A stretch of 64,000 bases of DNA from Agrobacterium cucumeris. Lineage in GTDB: Bacteria > Pseudomonadota > Alphaproteobacteria > Rhizobiales > Rhizobiaceae. The number at the start of each line of letters is the position of its first letter. The stretch's first letter is position 1. The stretch is taken from assembly GCF_030036535.1 (NCBI RefSeq), contig NZ_CP080387.1, positions 186,001 through 250,000 of the forward strand, given 5' to 3'. Below, in pieces: positions 53,766 to 63,246 of the stretch. The position numbers and the translations under genes are program-made. Below the pieces are notes generated by a model. That model worked only from the letters and a program-made list of their open reading frames with translations. It made no database searches and was not told where the DNA came from.

Positions 53766-54389
53766 CTATCCCTCGAGCCAGCCCGATGTCACCTCAAATC
53801 CTTCACCGGACAAGAGCGACATGGTCTCGTAAAGCGGCAGGCCGACGACGTTGGTGTAGGAACCGGTCAATTTCTGCACGAATGCGCCGGCAATGCCCTG
53901 AATGCCATAGGCACCTGCTTTGCCGCGCCATTGCCCGGAGGCGATGTAGGCGTCGATTTCGCGCGTCGAGAGGCGTTTGAAGCGCACCTTGGTTTCCACC
54001 ACCTTCTGACGGATTTTGCCGCCAGGTATCACAAGGCAGATGCCGGTATAGACCCAATGGCTACGTCCCGAGAGAAGATGCAGCGCTGCCGAGGCGTCTT
54101 CGGTATATTCCGCCTTGCCGACGATGCGACGGCCCACGGCCACGACGGTGTCGGAGCCGAGAACATAGGCGTCTTTCCACGTCTGCTCGCTCTTGAGCGC
54201 GGCATGCGCCGCTTCGGCCTTCTGCAGCGACAGACGACGACACAGCGTGCGCGGATGCTCAAGCTTCGCAGGCGTCTCGTCGATATCCATCGGCATCAGG
54301 CGTGCCGGCTCGATGCCGATCTGATGCAACAGTTCCAGACGCCGCGGTGAGCCGGATGCCAGAACGAGCTTTTGTTTTGAGTTTGTCAT
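53766..54389 (-). CDS. Maf-like nucleotide pyrophosphatase
   Basis: This 207-residue protein has the Maf family pattern KLVLASGSPRRLELLHQIG at the N-terminus and VLGSDTVVAVGRRIVGK near residue 78, followed by the SGRSHWVYTG segment. Maf proteins hydrolyse modified or non-canonical nucleotides and are often called septum-formation inhibitors. It lies between infA and yacG, all in one direction, an arrangement often kept in alphaproteobacteria. Confidence 0.94.
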   Translation of the reverse strand: MTNSKQKLVLASGSPRRLELLHQIGIEPARLMPMDIDETPAKLEHPRTLCRRLSLQKAEAAHAALKSEQTWKDAYVLGSDTVVAVGRRIVGKAEYTEDASAALHLLSGRSHWVYTGICLVIPGGKIRQKVVETKVRFKRLSTREIDAYIASGQWRGKAGAYGIQGIAGAFVQKLTGSYTNVVGLPLYETMSLLSGEGFEVTSGWLEG

Positions 54390-54422
54390 TGCGCTGCCCG
54401 GGCGTCCGATGCCGAAAACGGA

Positions 54423-54641
54423 TTACTTGAAGCGATAGGTGATGCGGCCCTTGGTCAGGTCGTAAGGCGTCATTTCAACCAGTACCTTGTCGCCGGCCAG
54501 AACGCGGATACGGTTCTTGCGCATGCGGCCCGCGGTGTGGGCGATGATTTCGTGTTCGTTCTCAAGCTTCACGCGGAATGTTGCGTTCGGCAGCAATTCG
54601 GTTACGATGCCCGGGAATTCAAGGACTTCTTCTTTTGTCAT
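54423..54641 (-). CDS. infA: Translation initiation factor IF-1
   Basis: This 72-residue S1-type OB-fold protein has the conserved text [47 protein letters not shown] and [10 protein letters not shown]. It binds the 30S A site during initiation. The ATG at 54641 was chosen by family length; the longer in-frame opening upstream is not conserved. It starts an apparent infA-maf-yacG run. Confidence 0.98.
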   Translation of the reverse strand: MTKEEVLEFPGIVTELLPNATFRVKLENEHEIIAHTAGRMRKNRIRVLAGDKVLVEMTPYDLTKGRITYRFK

Positions 54642-54785
54642 GTAAGGGTTTTCTTCCTGTTGATAGTGCCGGACATGTCCTGTCCGGGAAAATTGCGCGG
54701 AAACTACACAATCCCGGCACATTTGTGAACCTCTAAAGCATTGGCTTGAAAATCAGTAATGATTTTCATGAGGCAGCGGCCATTT

Positions 54786-55274
54786 TCACTCTTTTGAAAG
54801 CGTATCCGCCACCGGCTGCTGCCGCCCCGGCAGGCGTTCCGAAATAAGTTTCGACAGATGGTCCCGCACGTCGCGATAGGCGTCGAGAATCTGTTCGCGT
54901 GTGCCTGTGATCACCGTCGGATCCATTGTCGGCCAATAGACCACATCGAGCGAATTCGAGCGCGTCAATTCAAGCGCTGCGTGATGGGCTTCCGGCGTTA
55001 ATGTAATGATCAGATCGAAAAAATCATCCTCGATCTCGTCCAGCGTGCGCGGTTTGTGTTTGCCGAGCGAAAATCCCTGCTCTTCCAGCACTGCATCCAC
55101 GAAGGGGTCGCGCTCGCCGGCCCGCACGCCAGCCGACTGGATGTAAATGCCGGGCGCGACCAGCCGTTTGGCGATGACTTCCGCCATGGGGGAACGGATG
55201 GAGTTCATGCCGCACATGAAGAGGACCGATTTGGGCGCTCGTCCCTCGTTTGGCGCTGCGGCAGGATCGCTCAT
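54786..55274 (-). CDS. Low-molecular-weight phosphatase family protein
   Basis: This 162-residue protein has the LMW-PTP/ArsC-type loop VLFMCGMNSIRSPMAEVIAKRL near residue 18, where the P-loop is CGMNSIRSP, resembling arsenate reductases of the thioredoxin type (CxxNxxRS). The later Asp-Pro pair expected for the general acid may be MDPTVITG near 117. Substrate and activity are not established. It starts 2 bases after the UPF0262 stop. A start 15 bases upstream is also possible. Confidence 0.85.
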   Translation of the reverse strand: MSDPAAAPNEGRAPKSVLFMCGMNSIRSPMAEVIAKRLVAPGIYIQSAGVRAGERDPFVDAVLEEQGFSLGKHKPRTLDEIEDDFFDLIITLTPEAHHAALELTRSNSLDVVYWPTMDPTVITGTREQILDAYRDVRDHLSKLISERLPGRQQPVADTLSKE

Positions 55275-55276
55275 CT

Positions 55277-55750
55277 CTAACCCCGCCAATAGAGCACGCA
55301 GACAAGGGTAAAGAGGCGGCGCGCCGTATCGAAATCCACCGTGATTTTGCCGGACAGCCGGTCCATCAGGGTCTGCGAGCCGTCATTGTGAATGCCGCGC
55401 CGGCCCATGTCGATTGCCTCGATCTGACTGGGCGTAGAGGAGCGGATCGCCTCATAATAGCTTTCGCAGATCAGGAAATAATCCTTGATGATGCGGCGGA
55501 ACGGCGTCAGCGACAGAATATGGGTCGAGACGTCTTTTTCGTCTTCGGTCTTGATCGCGAAAACCAGCTTGGCATCAACAAGCGAAATATGCAGCCGGTA
55601 TGGTCCGCCATCGTGGCCCGCCGGCTCAAAGGTGTTTTCCTCGATCAGGTCGAAAATGGCGACGGCGCGTTCATGCTCCACGTCAGGCGTGGACCGGCCG
55701 ATACTATCGTCCAGAACCACATCGCAGAGCCGGAAATCGCCTGAAGCCAT
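55277..55750 (-). CDS. UPF0262 family protein
   Basis: This 157-residue alphaproteobacterial protein of unknown function shows [21 protein letters not shown] near residue 23, [16 protein letters not shown] and [22 protein letters not shown] near 81-102, which is the UPF0262 pattern. It lies between hisD (3 bases away) and the phosphatase gene (2 bases away), so the three form an operon. Confidence 0.9.
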   Translation of the reverse strand: MASGDFRLCDVVLDDSIGRSTPDVEHERAVAIFDLIEENTFEPAGHDGGPYRLHISLVDAKLVFAIKTEDEKDVSTHILSLTPFRRIIKDYFLICESYYEAIRSSTPSQIEAIDMGRRGIHNDGSQTLMDRLSGKITVDFDTARRLFTLVCVLYWRG

Positions 55751-55753
55751 CGC

Positions 55754-57052
55754 TTAACTTTCCGGATTGAGGCGAATGGAGACCGAGCGCGCGTGCGCAT
55801 CCAGCCCTTCCGAACGCGCAAGGGTGATTGCTGCCGGTGCAAGCTGGCGCAACTGCTCTGGCCCAAGCCGCAGGATCGAGGTGCGCTTGACGAAATCCAG
55901 CACCGAAAGCCCGGAGGAGAAGCGCGCCGAGCGCGCCGTCGGCAGAACATGGTTGGAGCCGCCGACATAATCGCCGATCACCTCAGGTGTATGACGCCCA
56001 ACGAAGATGGCACCGGCATTGCGGATGTGGGTCATCAGCGCATCCGGATCGTCGACGGCGAGTTCCAGATGTTCGGCGGCGATGCGGTTGGCCAGCGGAA
56101 TGGCGTCGGTGAGCTTCTCAACCAGAATGATCGCGCCGAAATCGGCCCAGCTCGCCGCCGCCGTTTCGGCGCGCGAGAGGCGCTTCAACTGCCGTTCGAC
56201 GGCTGCTTCCACCGCCTTGCCCAGTTCGGCATTGTCGGTGATGAGGATGGATTGCGCCCCACGATCATGCTCCGCCTGCGCCAGAAGATCGGCGGCCAGC
56301 CAGTCCGGATCATTGTCCCTGTCGGCGATGACGAGCACTTCGGAAGGTCCGGCGATCATGTCGATACCAACGGTGCCGAAGACTTGCCGCTTTGCTGCGG
56401 CCACATAGGCATTGCCGGGGCCGACGATCTTGGCGACCGGCGCGATGGTTTCCGTGCCATAGGCAAGGGCTGCGACGGCCTGCGCGCCGCCGATGCGATA
56501 GATTTCCTCAACACCGGCGATACGCGCCGCAGCAAGAACCGCGGGGTTTATCACGCCGCCATTGGCCGGCACGACCATGACGATGCGCTCCACGCCGGCG
56601 ACCTTTGCCGGTACGGCATTCATCAGGACAGAGCTGGGATAGCTGGCGGTACCACCAGGCACATAAAGGCCGACAGCCTCGATGGCCGTCCAGCGCGAGC
56701 CGAGACCCACACCAATATCGTCTTCGTAGATGTCGTCCTTCGGCATCTGCCGCGCGTGGTGTTTTTCAATGCGCCGGGCCGCGAGTTCGAGGGCTTCGAT
56801 GATGTTTTTGTCGACCGCCGAATAGGCGGCATCGATTTCATCCGCCGTCACCCGCATTGACACCTTGGTAAAATCGAGGCCGTCGAATTTTTGGGAATAA
56901 TGGGCAAGGGCCGCATCGCCACGCTGACGGACATCGTTGATGATGTCGCGAACCGTCGCATTGACGTCTTCGGAAACTTCCCTCTTGGTTGTCAGGAAGG
57001 CTGCGAATTTCTGTTCGAAATCAGCCGATGCCTGCTCCAGCCAGATTGCCAC
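55754..57052 (-). CDS. hisD: Histidinol dehydrogenase
   Basis: This 432-residue enzyme makes histidine in the last two oxidation steps. It shows VPGGTASYPSSVLMNAVPAKVAG near residue 130, GPGNAYVAAAKRQVFG near 212, the zinc-binding LAQAEHDRGAQ near 256, the active-site RIAAEHLEL near 325 with the Glu-His pair, and IFVGRHTPEVIGDYVGGSNHVLPT near 350. The GTG start has AAAGGG upstream. It sits after the DUF2948 gene. Confidence 0.97.
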   Translation of the reverse strand: MAIWLEQASADFEQKFAAFLTTKREVSEDVNATVRDIINDVRQRGDAALAHYSQKFDGLDFTKVSMRVTADEIDAAYSAVDKNIIEALELAARRIEKHHARQMPKDDIYEDDIGVGLGSRWTAIEAVGLYVPGGTASYPSSVLMNAVPAKVAGVERIVMVVPANGGVINPAVLAAARIAGVEEIYRIGGAQAVAALAYGTETIAPVAKIVGPGNAYVAAAKRQVFGTVGIDMIAGPSEVLVIADRDNDPDWLAADLLAQAEHDRGAQSILITDNAELGKAVEAAVERQLKRLSRAETAAASWADFGAIILVEKLTDAIPLANRIAAEHLELAVDDPDALMTHIRNAGAIFVGRHTPEVIGDYVGGSNHVLPTARSARFSSGLSVLDFVKRTSILRLGPEQLRQLAPAAITLARSEGLDAHARSVSIRLNPES

Positions 57053-57185
57053 GCCATTACCCTTTCATTGTCCCCGCGGACGATGCCGCGAGGTTCACGA
57101 ACTCGCCGCGCAATAATCGCGGCTCTGGTATGTGGCATAAATCGAAACGGTGACGAAAGGCAACCGTTGCGACGGTGTGGAGTGT

Positions 57186-57629
57186 TTATTCGCTATCGGG
57201 GTGATGCGGTTTGGCGGCGGTTTCCCATGCGCCGCTCACATCGGTCAGCTGCGCCTCGATGCATTCGACATCGAGCGCAATGGCGCCGCCGCCCGAAAGC
57301 GTCAGCTCAACGGCTCCATCCGGCCCTTCGCCATTCTGCACGAAGCGGATGGCGAGAAGCGACAGGACCTGCTCCTTGTCGGTGCGGTTGATGCCATAGG
57401 AGCGCACGGCGGATACCCGCTTGAGGAAAACCACGCTGCGGCAGCGTTCCGGCGGCAGGTTCTTCTTGTCGGCGCTTTCCCACACGAAACGATTGGCGGA
57501 AAGCGTGAACTGGCCATGCTTCGGCTCGAAGGCAACGTCTTTCAGTTTAAAGACGCTGTCCTGCATATGCGTCGAGATGACGGAGAGATCTTCAGTATCC
57601 AGCGCGAGCAATTTCAGGCCGCTCATCAT
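57186..57629 (-). CDS. DUF2948 family protein
   Basis: This 147-residue protein has the DUF2948 pattern: MSGLKLLALDTEDLSVISTHMQDSVFKLKDV at the start and FVWESADKKNLPPERCRSVVFLKRV near residue 55. The family is restricted to alphaproteobacteria and is usually found between murA and hisD, as here. Its function is not known. The first of two adjacent ATG codons (57629) has AAGGA upstream. Confidence 0.9.
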   Translation of the reverse strand: MMSGLKLLALDTEDLSVISTHMQDSVFKLKDVAFEPKHGQFTLSANRFVWESADKKNLPPERCRSVVFLKRVSAVRSYGINRTDKEQVLSLLAIRFVQNGEGPDGAVELTLSGGGAIALDVECIEAQLTDVSGAWETAAKPHHPDSE

Positions 57630-57740
57630 TTTTTCCTTTTCCGCGGGCCACGGGCCGCAATGTCTATTTCTTGTACTGGAAATAGGCAGTCGAGGCCCGC
57701 TCTGCAACGGGTAGGAACCGGATGAGCGGCAATGAAAGGA

Positions 57741-59033
57741 TCAATCGCTGACGCGTTCGACCAGTGCGCCGCAGCGGGTAAGCTTTTCTTCGAGGCGCTC
57801 GAAACCGCGATCGAGATGGTAGACACGCGAAACCATGGTCTCGCCTTCCGCCACCAGACCGGCAATGACCAGCGAGACGGAGGCGCGCAGATCGGTCGCC
57901 ATCACGGGCGCACCCTTCAGGCGGGAGACGCCCTCAATGCGGGCCATCTGGCCGGAGAGCGAAATCTTCGCGCCGAGGCGGGCCAGTTCCTGCACATGCA
58001 TGAAGCGGTTTTCGAAGATGGTTTCGGTAATGTGGGAAACGCCCTGCGAGCGGGTCATCAGCGCCATGAACTGCGCCTGCAGATCGGTGGGGAAGCCGGG
58101 GAAGGGCTCGGTGACAACATCGACCGGCTGGATGCCATTGCCGTTGCGCACCACGCGAAGGCCGGTCTCGGTCTCGCTGATCGTCACACCCGCAAGCCGC
58201 AGCGTATCGAGCGCATTGTCGAGCAGCGAAGCGCGCGTGCCTTCCAGCACCACGTCACCGCCGGCCATGGCAACCGCCATGGCATAGGTGCCGGTCTCGA
58301 TACGATCAGGCAGAACCCGGTGGCGCGCGCCGGAAAGCGAGGTGACGCCCTCGATGGTGATGGTGGAGGTGCCCGCACCTTCGATCTTCGCGCCCATGGC
58401 GGTGAGGCACTGCGCCAGATCGACCACTTCCGGCTCGCGGGCCGCGTTGTGAATGACGGTGGTGCCGCGGGCAAGGCTCGCGGCCATCAACATCACATGT
58501 GTTGCGCCGACGGAGACTTTCGGGAAAGTATAAACCGCGCCGATCAGGCCACCCTTGGGGGCCGTGGCGTTGATGTAGCCGCCGTCGATTTCCATCGTCG
58601 CGCCGAGCGCCTCGAGGCCCTCAATAAACAGATCAACCGGGCGCGTGCCGATGGCGCAACCGCCAGGCAGGGAAACGCGGGCGCGGCCTTCACGGGCCAG
58701 AAGCGGGCCGATGACCCAGAAGCTGGCGCGCATCTTGGAAACCAGCTCATAAGGGGCCGTCGTATCGACCACGGTGCGGCAGGTGAAATGGACGGTGCGG
58801 GAATAGGCTTCGCCCTGGCTTTCGCGGCGGCCATTGACGGAAATATCGACGCCGTGATTGCCGAGAATACGGATGAGCTGTTCAACATCGGCCAGATGCG
58901 GCACGTTTTCGAGCGTCAGCGTGTCGCTGGTCAGAAGCGATGCGATCATCAACGGCAAGGCGGCGTTTTTTGCGCCGGAGATGGGAATGATGCCGTTAAG
59001 CTTGTTGCCACCCGTAATTCTGATGCGATCCAT
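57741..59033 (-). CDS. murA: UDP-N-acetylglucosamine 1-carboxyvinyltransferase
   Basis: This 430-residue enzyme starts peptidoglycan synthesis. The active-site Cys lies in [25 protein letters not shown] near residue 121. The N-terminus ([28 protein letters not shown]) and [21 protein letters not shown] near 315 are diagnostic. It is followed by the DUF2948 gene 112 bases downstream, so the order murA, DUF2948, hisD is retained. Confidence 0.98.
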   Translation of the reverse strand: MDRIRITGGNKLNGIIPISGAKNAALPLMIASLLTSDTLTLENVPHLADVEQLIRILGNHGVDISVNGRRESQGEAYSRTVHFTCRTVVDTTAPYELVSKMRASFWVIGPLLAREGRARVSLPGGCAIGTRPVDLFIEGLEALGATMEIDGGYINATAPKGGLIGAVYTFPKVSVGATHVMLMAASLARGTTVIHNAAREPEVVDLAQCLTAMGAKIEGAGTSTITIEGVTSLSGARHRVLPDRIETGTYAMAVAMAGGDVVLEGTRASLLDNALDTLRLAGVTISETETGLRVVRNGNGIQPVDVVTEPFPGFPTDLQAQFMALMTRSQGVSHITETIFENRFMHVQELARLGAKISLSGQMARIEGVSRLKGAPVMATDLRASVSLVIAGLVAEGETMVSRVYHLDRGFERLEEKLTRCGALVERVSD

Positions 59034-59134
59034 GCGTCCCTACGGGCCTGTGCCCGCCTTTCTTATCATGCCTTGCGGAAAGGCGCGTCCTTAGACGAAT
59101 TTCCGCGGCGTTTCAATTTATGCTGATGAATTCT

Positions 59135-59401
59135 CTATGAGGATGATTCGTCCGTTTTTGCGGCAGGCAGACCGATTGTATCGTCCGCATCGCCGGCGCG
59201 GCGCGCACGAACCTGCTGTTTACGCTTCAGAAGGTTTTCACGAAGCTTCTTGGCCGCCCGCGCCTTGCGCTCCGCTTCGCGCTGCCGCGCCTTCTCGCCA
59301 GGGCCAGCCTGCGCATTGCCGTTAGCCGCCAAGGCGGACGGCTCTGCGGAAGCCTCCACGGAAACCCCAGCCTTCGCCTGTTTGTCATGATGTTCGTTCA
59401 T
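59135..59401 (-). CDS. Small highly charged hypothetical protein
   Basis: This 88-residue protein is basic and Ala/Arg-rich in its second half (EKARQREAERKARAAKKLREN and RKQQVRARRAGDADD). It ends with a short LPAAKTDES tail. It resembles small conserved rhizobial proteins of unknown function that sit near murA. The start is uncertain: 59401 (MNEHHDK) or 59428, both without strong ribosome-binding sites. No domain is recognised. Confidence 0.6.
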   Translation of the reverse strand: MNEHHDKQAKAGVSVEASAEPSALAANGNAQAGPGEKARQREAERKARAAKKLRENLLKRKQQVRARRAGDADDTIGLPAAKTDESSS

Positions 59402-59556
59402 AAATTCAGCAATATCCGAAAAATACATTTTTCAACAGGGGGAACGCTTTTTTGCCCCGCTTGATGAAGAATATCGTTTTGCGACTTGCGCTCATCAAAA
59501 ACCTATGGCAATAGGCCGCCACGCTTGATGCTGAAGCACACGCTTCGGCACCGGAT

Positions 59557-59631
59557 GCTGCTATAGCTCAGGGGTAGAGCACTCCCTTGGTAAGGGAGAG
59601 GCCGAGAGTTCAAATCTCTCTAGCAGCACCA
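59557..59631 (+). tRNA. tRNA-Thr (GGT)
   Basis: The 75-base cloverleaf has acceptor stem GCTGCTA/TAGCAGC, D-arm AGCTCAGGGGTAGAGC, an anticodon loop around CTTGGTAA with anticodon GGT, T-arm GAGTTCAAATCTC and an encoded CCA end. It is transcribed away from the small charged gene and towards the flagellin genes. Confidence 0.96.
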
Positions 59632-59756
59632 TTTCTCCCATAGATTCAAGAAATTACGCACGTTCCAGAGCCGCGGCATTGGCCTGCTGCGCACTGCTTG
59701 CGCACTTCCCCGAGCGCTTCCTGCAAGCCATAGAGAGCAGAAATCCAGACAAACGG

Positions 59757-59786
59757 AAAACCGCGCCTCTTGCGAAGCGCGGTTTC
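59757..59786 (-). terminator. Terminator downstream of the flaC-position flagellin gene
   Basis: AAACCGCGC (59758-59766) pairs with GCGCGGTTT (59777-59785). On the minus strand it is followed by a T-rich tail. It lies about 64 bases after the flagellin stop. Confidence 0.65.
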
Positions 59787-59849
59787 CATATCCGAATATT
59801 CTGCTGCTGCCAGAGCGGGACGAAACCGCCCGTAGCCAACGGGCGCCGC

Positions 59850-61187
59850 TTACTGGCGGAATAGCGACAGGATATTTTCGGAGCTGGTATTGGCGATGGA
59901 GAGCGACTGGATCGCCAGCTGCTGCTGCGTCTGGAGAGCCTTCAGTCGGGTGGATTCTTCGTTCATGTCGGCGTCAACGAGGCGGCCGATGCCCTTGTCG
60001 ATGGAGTCGGTCAGCTTCGAGACGAAGTCTTCCTGTAGATCGAGACGCATCTTGATCGAACCAAGATCAGCACTTGCACTGATGAGCGATTCCAGCTGCG
60101 TGTTGACGAACTGGATCATGTTGTCGAGACCGTCATTCTCTGTCAGCGGCTGGCCTTTGGCATCCGTCAGGCCGCTGAGGTCCTTGGTGATGTCCAGATC
60201 GATCAGCGAGTAATCAAGCTTCTGCGCCATCTGCGATGTTGCCGCAGCGGTTTCGAGATAGATGTTGTTGTTGGAAGAGCCACCGGTGCCAATTGCCGTC
60301 ACCGTGGTGCCAGCGGGCGTCGGTGCCGTATTGTTGGCCTTCACATAGAGTGCTTCGCCAGCTGCGTTTTCACCGATCTTGAAATAGGTGCCGTTGTTTC
60401 GTGCAGTGGTGGCGGCGGCAACAGTTACGAGGCCGGTCGTTGCGTCTGCAGCGGAAACCGTGGTTGTCGTGCCCGAGGGGAAGCCCAGAAGCTGAGATTG
60501 GGTAAATACTTTTGCAGTGGAAGGCGTGGTTGTTGCGACACCTGCAGGTGTCGTCGTCGTGATCTCGAAATCGCGCAGAACGCCGGTGTCGGAGTAATAG
60601 GCAGAGCTGTCGAGAATGCCGTTTTTCGTCGCGCCGGTGGACGTATCGAAAAGCGCAGTCTTGTTGTCGACCTGAATGTTGATGGTCTTGACGGCGACGT
60701 TACCTGCGCCATCGCGGATGAAGGAGCCGACGACCTGTTTGGTGATGGGTGTCAGGTTACCGGAGGCGTCGCTGATCTTGCCTTTCAGCCAGTTTTCGCC
60801 GGAGAAGGAGGCGGATTCGCCGATGCTCTTCAGCTGGTCCTGAAGCTGGCGGATTTCTTCCTGGATCTTGGCCTTGTCGACGCCTGCTTCGCGGGCGGCA
60901 ACCAGCTTCTTGCTGATTTCCTTGACGACATCGACGGTGGTTTCCATGGCGGAATAGGCGGTATCGACCTTGGCGGCGCCGAGGCCGAGGGCGTCCTGCA
61001 CGGCGGACAGAGCGCCATTATCGGAACGCATGGTGGTCGCGATCGACCAGTAAGCGGCGTTGTCGGATGCGGTCTTGACGCGCAGGCCGGAGGAGACGCG
61101 CGACTGCGTTTCTTCCATGCTGCTGCCGATGGCGCGAAGGGTCTGCAGGGCGGCCATTGCCGCGACGTTCGTCAAAATGCTGGTCAT
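59850..61187 (-). CDS. flaC: Flagellin (third in the tandem array)
   Basis: This 445-residue flagellin has the conserved helical ends (TNVAAMAALQTLRAIG, ASDNAAYWSIATTMRSDNGA and AKVDTAYSAMETTVDV at the start; STRLKALQTQQQLAIQSLSI and SENILSLFRQ at the end) and a variable middle of about 250 residues rich in Thr, Ala and Gly. The ATG at 61187 follows AAGGGG. Naming as flaC is by position only. Its ends are less like the other two genes than they are to each other. A terminator lies downstream. Confidence 0.93.
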   Translation of the reverse strand: MTSILTNVAAMAALQTLRAIGSSMEETQSRVSSGLRVKTASDNAAYWSIATTMRSDNGALSAVQDALGLGAAKVDTAYSAMETTVDVVKEISKKLVAAREAGVDKAKIQEEIRQLQDQLKSIGESASFSGENWLKGKISDASGNLTPITKQVVGSFIRDGAGNVAVKTINIQVDNKTALFDTSTGATKNGILDSSAYYSDTGVLRDFEITTTTPAGVATTTPSTAKVFTQSQLLGFPSGTTTTVSAADATTGLVTVAAATTARNNGTYFKIGENAAGEALYVKANNTAPTPAGTTVTAIGTGGSSNNNIYLETAAATSQMAQKLDYSLIDLDITKDLSGLTDAKGQPLTENDGLDNMIQFVNTQLESLISASADLGSIKMRLDLQEDFVSKLTDSIDKGIGRLVDADMNEESTRLKALQTQQQLAIQSLSIANTSSENILSLFRQ

Positions 61188-61446
61188 AATTATTTGCCCC
61201 TTGATTGGCTGAAATGAAAAGGGACATTCCGGATTGCCGCCGGGAACGATCGAGCGGCTTGATGCCTGTTAACCTCTTTTTCGTCTTGGTTAACCAATCG
61301 TTTCGATGACTAGGTTTTAGGCGGCGAATGGTTAACAAAGCCTAAATCGCTATTAATAAAAATTAGGAAATAATAATTTCTCTTAACCATAATGAAAAAG
61401 CCGCGCTCGAGGCGCGGCTTTCCATTTTGAGTGATGTCGCTTGCGA
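61188..61446 (-). promoter_or_regulatory. Upstream region and leader of the flaC-position gene
   Basis: The leader has a conserved pair of hairpins, 61197-61223 (CCCTT with the AAGGGG ribosome site) and 61227-61246. TTAACCAT-type half-sites occur at 61328-61335 (reversed) and 61383-61390. The stretch also holds the terminator of the next gene. No other gene is seen. Confidence 0.5.
61395..61424 (-). terminator. Terminator after the flaB-position flagellin gene
   Basis: GCCGCGC and GCGCGGC (61400-61406, 61412-61418) form a stem, extended by AA/TT pairs. On the minus strand it is followed by a T-run. The same element, offset by exactly 1800 bases, follows the next gene. Confidence 0.85.
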
Positions 61447-62811
61447 TTACCGGAAGAGCGAGAGAATGCTCTGCGAGTCGTTGTTGGCGATCGACAGGGC
61501 CTGAACAGCCAGCTGCTGCTGGGTCTGGAGAGCCTTGAGGCGCGTGGATTCCTCGTTCATTTCAGCGTCCACGAGACGGCCGATACCCTTGTCGAGCGAG
61601 TCGGTCAGCTTGTTGACGAAGTTTTCCTGCAGTTCGACACGCATCTTGACTGAACCAAGGTCGGCGGAGGCGGAGATCATGCTCTGGAGCTGCTTGTCGA
61701 CGAATACGATCATCGCGTCGAGATACTGGTTCGCAGAAAGTGCGGAACCGTCCGCATTCGTCAACGTTCCGACGAGATCCTTGGTGATGTTCAGAGACGT
61801 CAGAGAGTAGGAAAGCGCTTTCGCCAGCTGGTTACCGGTTCCTGTTTGAAGATAAACGTTCTGACCATCCTTGGACGTGCCGATCGCGACAGTGCCGAGC
61901 GCTTTCTGGGCCGTGTCGATGGCGGCAGTACCCGTTGAAGCGGTGGCTGCCGTGCCATCACCCATGACTTTGACATATTGATCGTCGCCGATCTTCAGGT
62001 AAGCGCCGTTCTCCGTTGCCGTCGAACCCAAAGTGACGACATAGAGGCCGGTGGTAGCGTCAGGGGTAACAGCGACCGGCGTTCCCGCCGTTGCAGGCGT
62101 CAGAGCCTTCAGCTGCGCTTCATTGAACACTACTGCTGCCTTGACCGTAGTCGCCTTTGCAGCGCCGACGCCCGTCGTGATTTCGAAGTTCTTGTATGAC
62201 CCGGTCGAGGAATAGACGGCGAAAGAGTCGAGAATGCCCTGCTTGTCCTTCGCAGCGCCGGAAGACGTGTCGAACAGGACGGTGTCATTGCCGAGCGCGA
62301 CATTGATGGTCTTTACCGAAACGTTGCCGCTGTTGTCGCGGATAAAGGAGCCGACAACTTCCTTGGTGATGTCGGCCAGTTTACCCGTGCCATCGCTGAT
62401 CTTCGCCTGCAGCCAGTTCTCGCCGGAGAAGGACGAAGAGCTGGAGATCGACTTCAGCTGATCCTGCAGCTGGGAAATTTCTTCCTGGATCTTGGATTTG
62501 TCGACGCCGGGTTCGCGGGCGGCAACCAGCTTGTTCTTGATTTCCTTGACGACGTCGATCGACGATTCCATGCCGGAATAGGCGGTATCAACCTTGGCAG
62601 CGCCGAGGCCAAGGGCGTCCTGTACGGCGGACAGAGCGCCGTTGTCGGAACGCATGGTGGTCGCGATCGACCAATAGGCGGCGTTGTCGGAAGCTTCGCC
62701 GACACGCTGGCCGGAGGAGACGCGGTCCTGTGTGGCTTCCATGTTCTGGCCGATGGAACGCAGGGTCTGGAGTGCAGACATGGCTGCAACGTTTGTCAAA
62801 ATGCTGGTCAT
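61447..62811 (-). CDS. flaB: Flagellin (second in the tandem array)
   Basis: This 454-residue flagellin has conserved N- and C-terminal blocks like the previous one (TNVAAMSALQTLRSIGQNME; NNDSQSILSLFR). Its last 110 residues are nearly identical to those of the following gene, and the DNA is nearly identical down to and including the terminator. The central region is Ala/Thr/Val-rich and variable. The ATG at 62811 follows AAGGGG. The name flaB is positional. Confidence 0.93.
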   Translation of the reverse strand: MTSILTNVAAMSALQTLRSIGQNMEATQDRVSSGQRVGEASDNAAYWSIATTMRSDNGALSAVQDALGLGAAKVDTAYSGMESSIDVVKEIKNKLVAAREPGVDKSKIQEEISQLQDQLKSISSSSSFSGENWLQAKISDGTGKLADITKEVVGSFIRDNSGNVSVKTINVALGNDTVLFDTSSGAAKDKQGILDSFAVYSSTGSYKNFEITTGVGAAKATTVKAAVVFNEAQLKALTPATAGTPVAVTPDATTGLYVVTLGSTATENGAYLKIGDDQYVKVMGDGTAATASTGTAAIDTAQKALGTVAIGTSKDGQNVYLQTGTGNQLAKALSYSLTSLNITKDLVGTLTNADGSALSANQYLDAMIVFVDKQLQSMISASADLGSVKMRVELQENFVNKLTDSLDKGIGRLVDAEMNEESTRLKALQTQQQLAVQALSIANNDSQSILSLFR

Positions 62812-63246
62812 AATAAATTGCCCCTTGAATGGCTGATTAGAAAAGGGACATTCCGGTCTCACCGGGAACGGCGCACAGCATCATGCCTGCTAACCTGCTG
62901 ATTTTTAATGGTTAGCTCACCGTTTCGATGGCTCTAGCTAACCGCTTCATGGTTAATAAATACTTAAAGTAGTAAAAATGTGATTGTGAAATTTTTACGT
63001 GTAAATCATCTAAAAAAGTTAAAAATAATATAACCGCACCCGTCTCCGGATACGGCGTTCCAAATGGCAATACGCCATGGCTGGTGCTTCGCCCGCTTTT
63101 TACTGGATAATCTCGAGGTGAGCTCAATTTTGCCGTCCGCGGAAAAACGGAATGCCAGGTAAATTTCAATTCCTTTCGGGGGGACGATAAACGAAAAAAG
63201 CCGCGCTCGAGGCGCGGCTTTCCGATTTGAATGATGTCGCTTGCGA
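62812..63246 (-). promoter_or_regulatory. Upstream region and leader of the flaB-position gene
   Basis: This 435-base region has no gene. The leader shows the same two hairpins as before: CCCTT/AAGGG at 62822-62847 (with the Shine-Dalgarno sequence inside) and 62851-62868. A half-site ATGGTTAA lies at 62949-62956. The flaA-position terminator is included at 63194-63220. Confidence 0.5.
63194..63224 (-). terminator. Terminator after the flaA-position flagellin gene
   Basis: It is the same hairpin as at 61395-61424: GCCGCGC/GCGCGGC with a TCGAG loop, followed on the minus strand by a T-run. Two copies of one terminator show a duplicated gene end. Confidence 0.85.
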
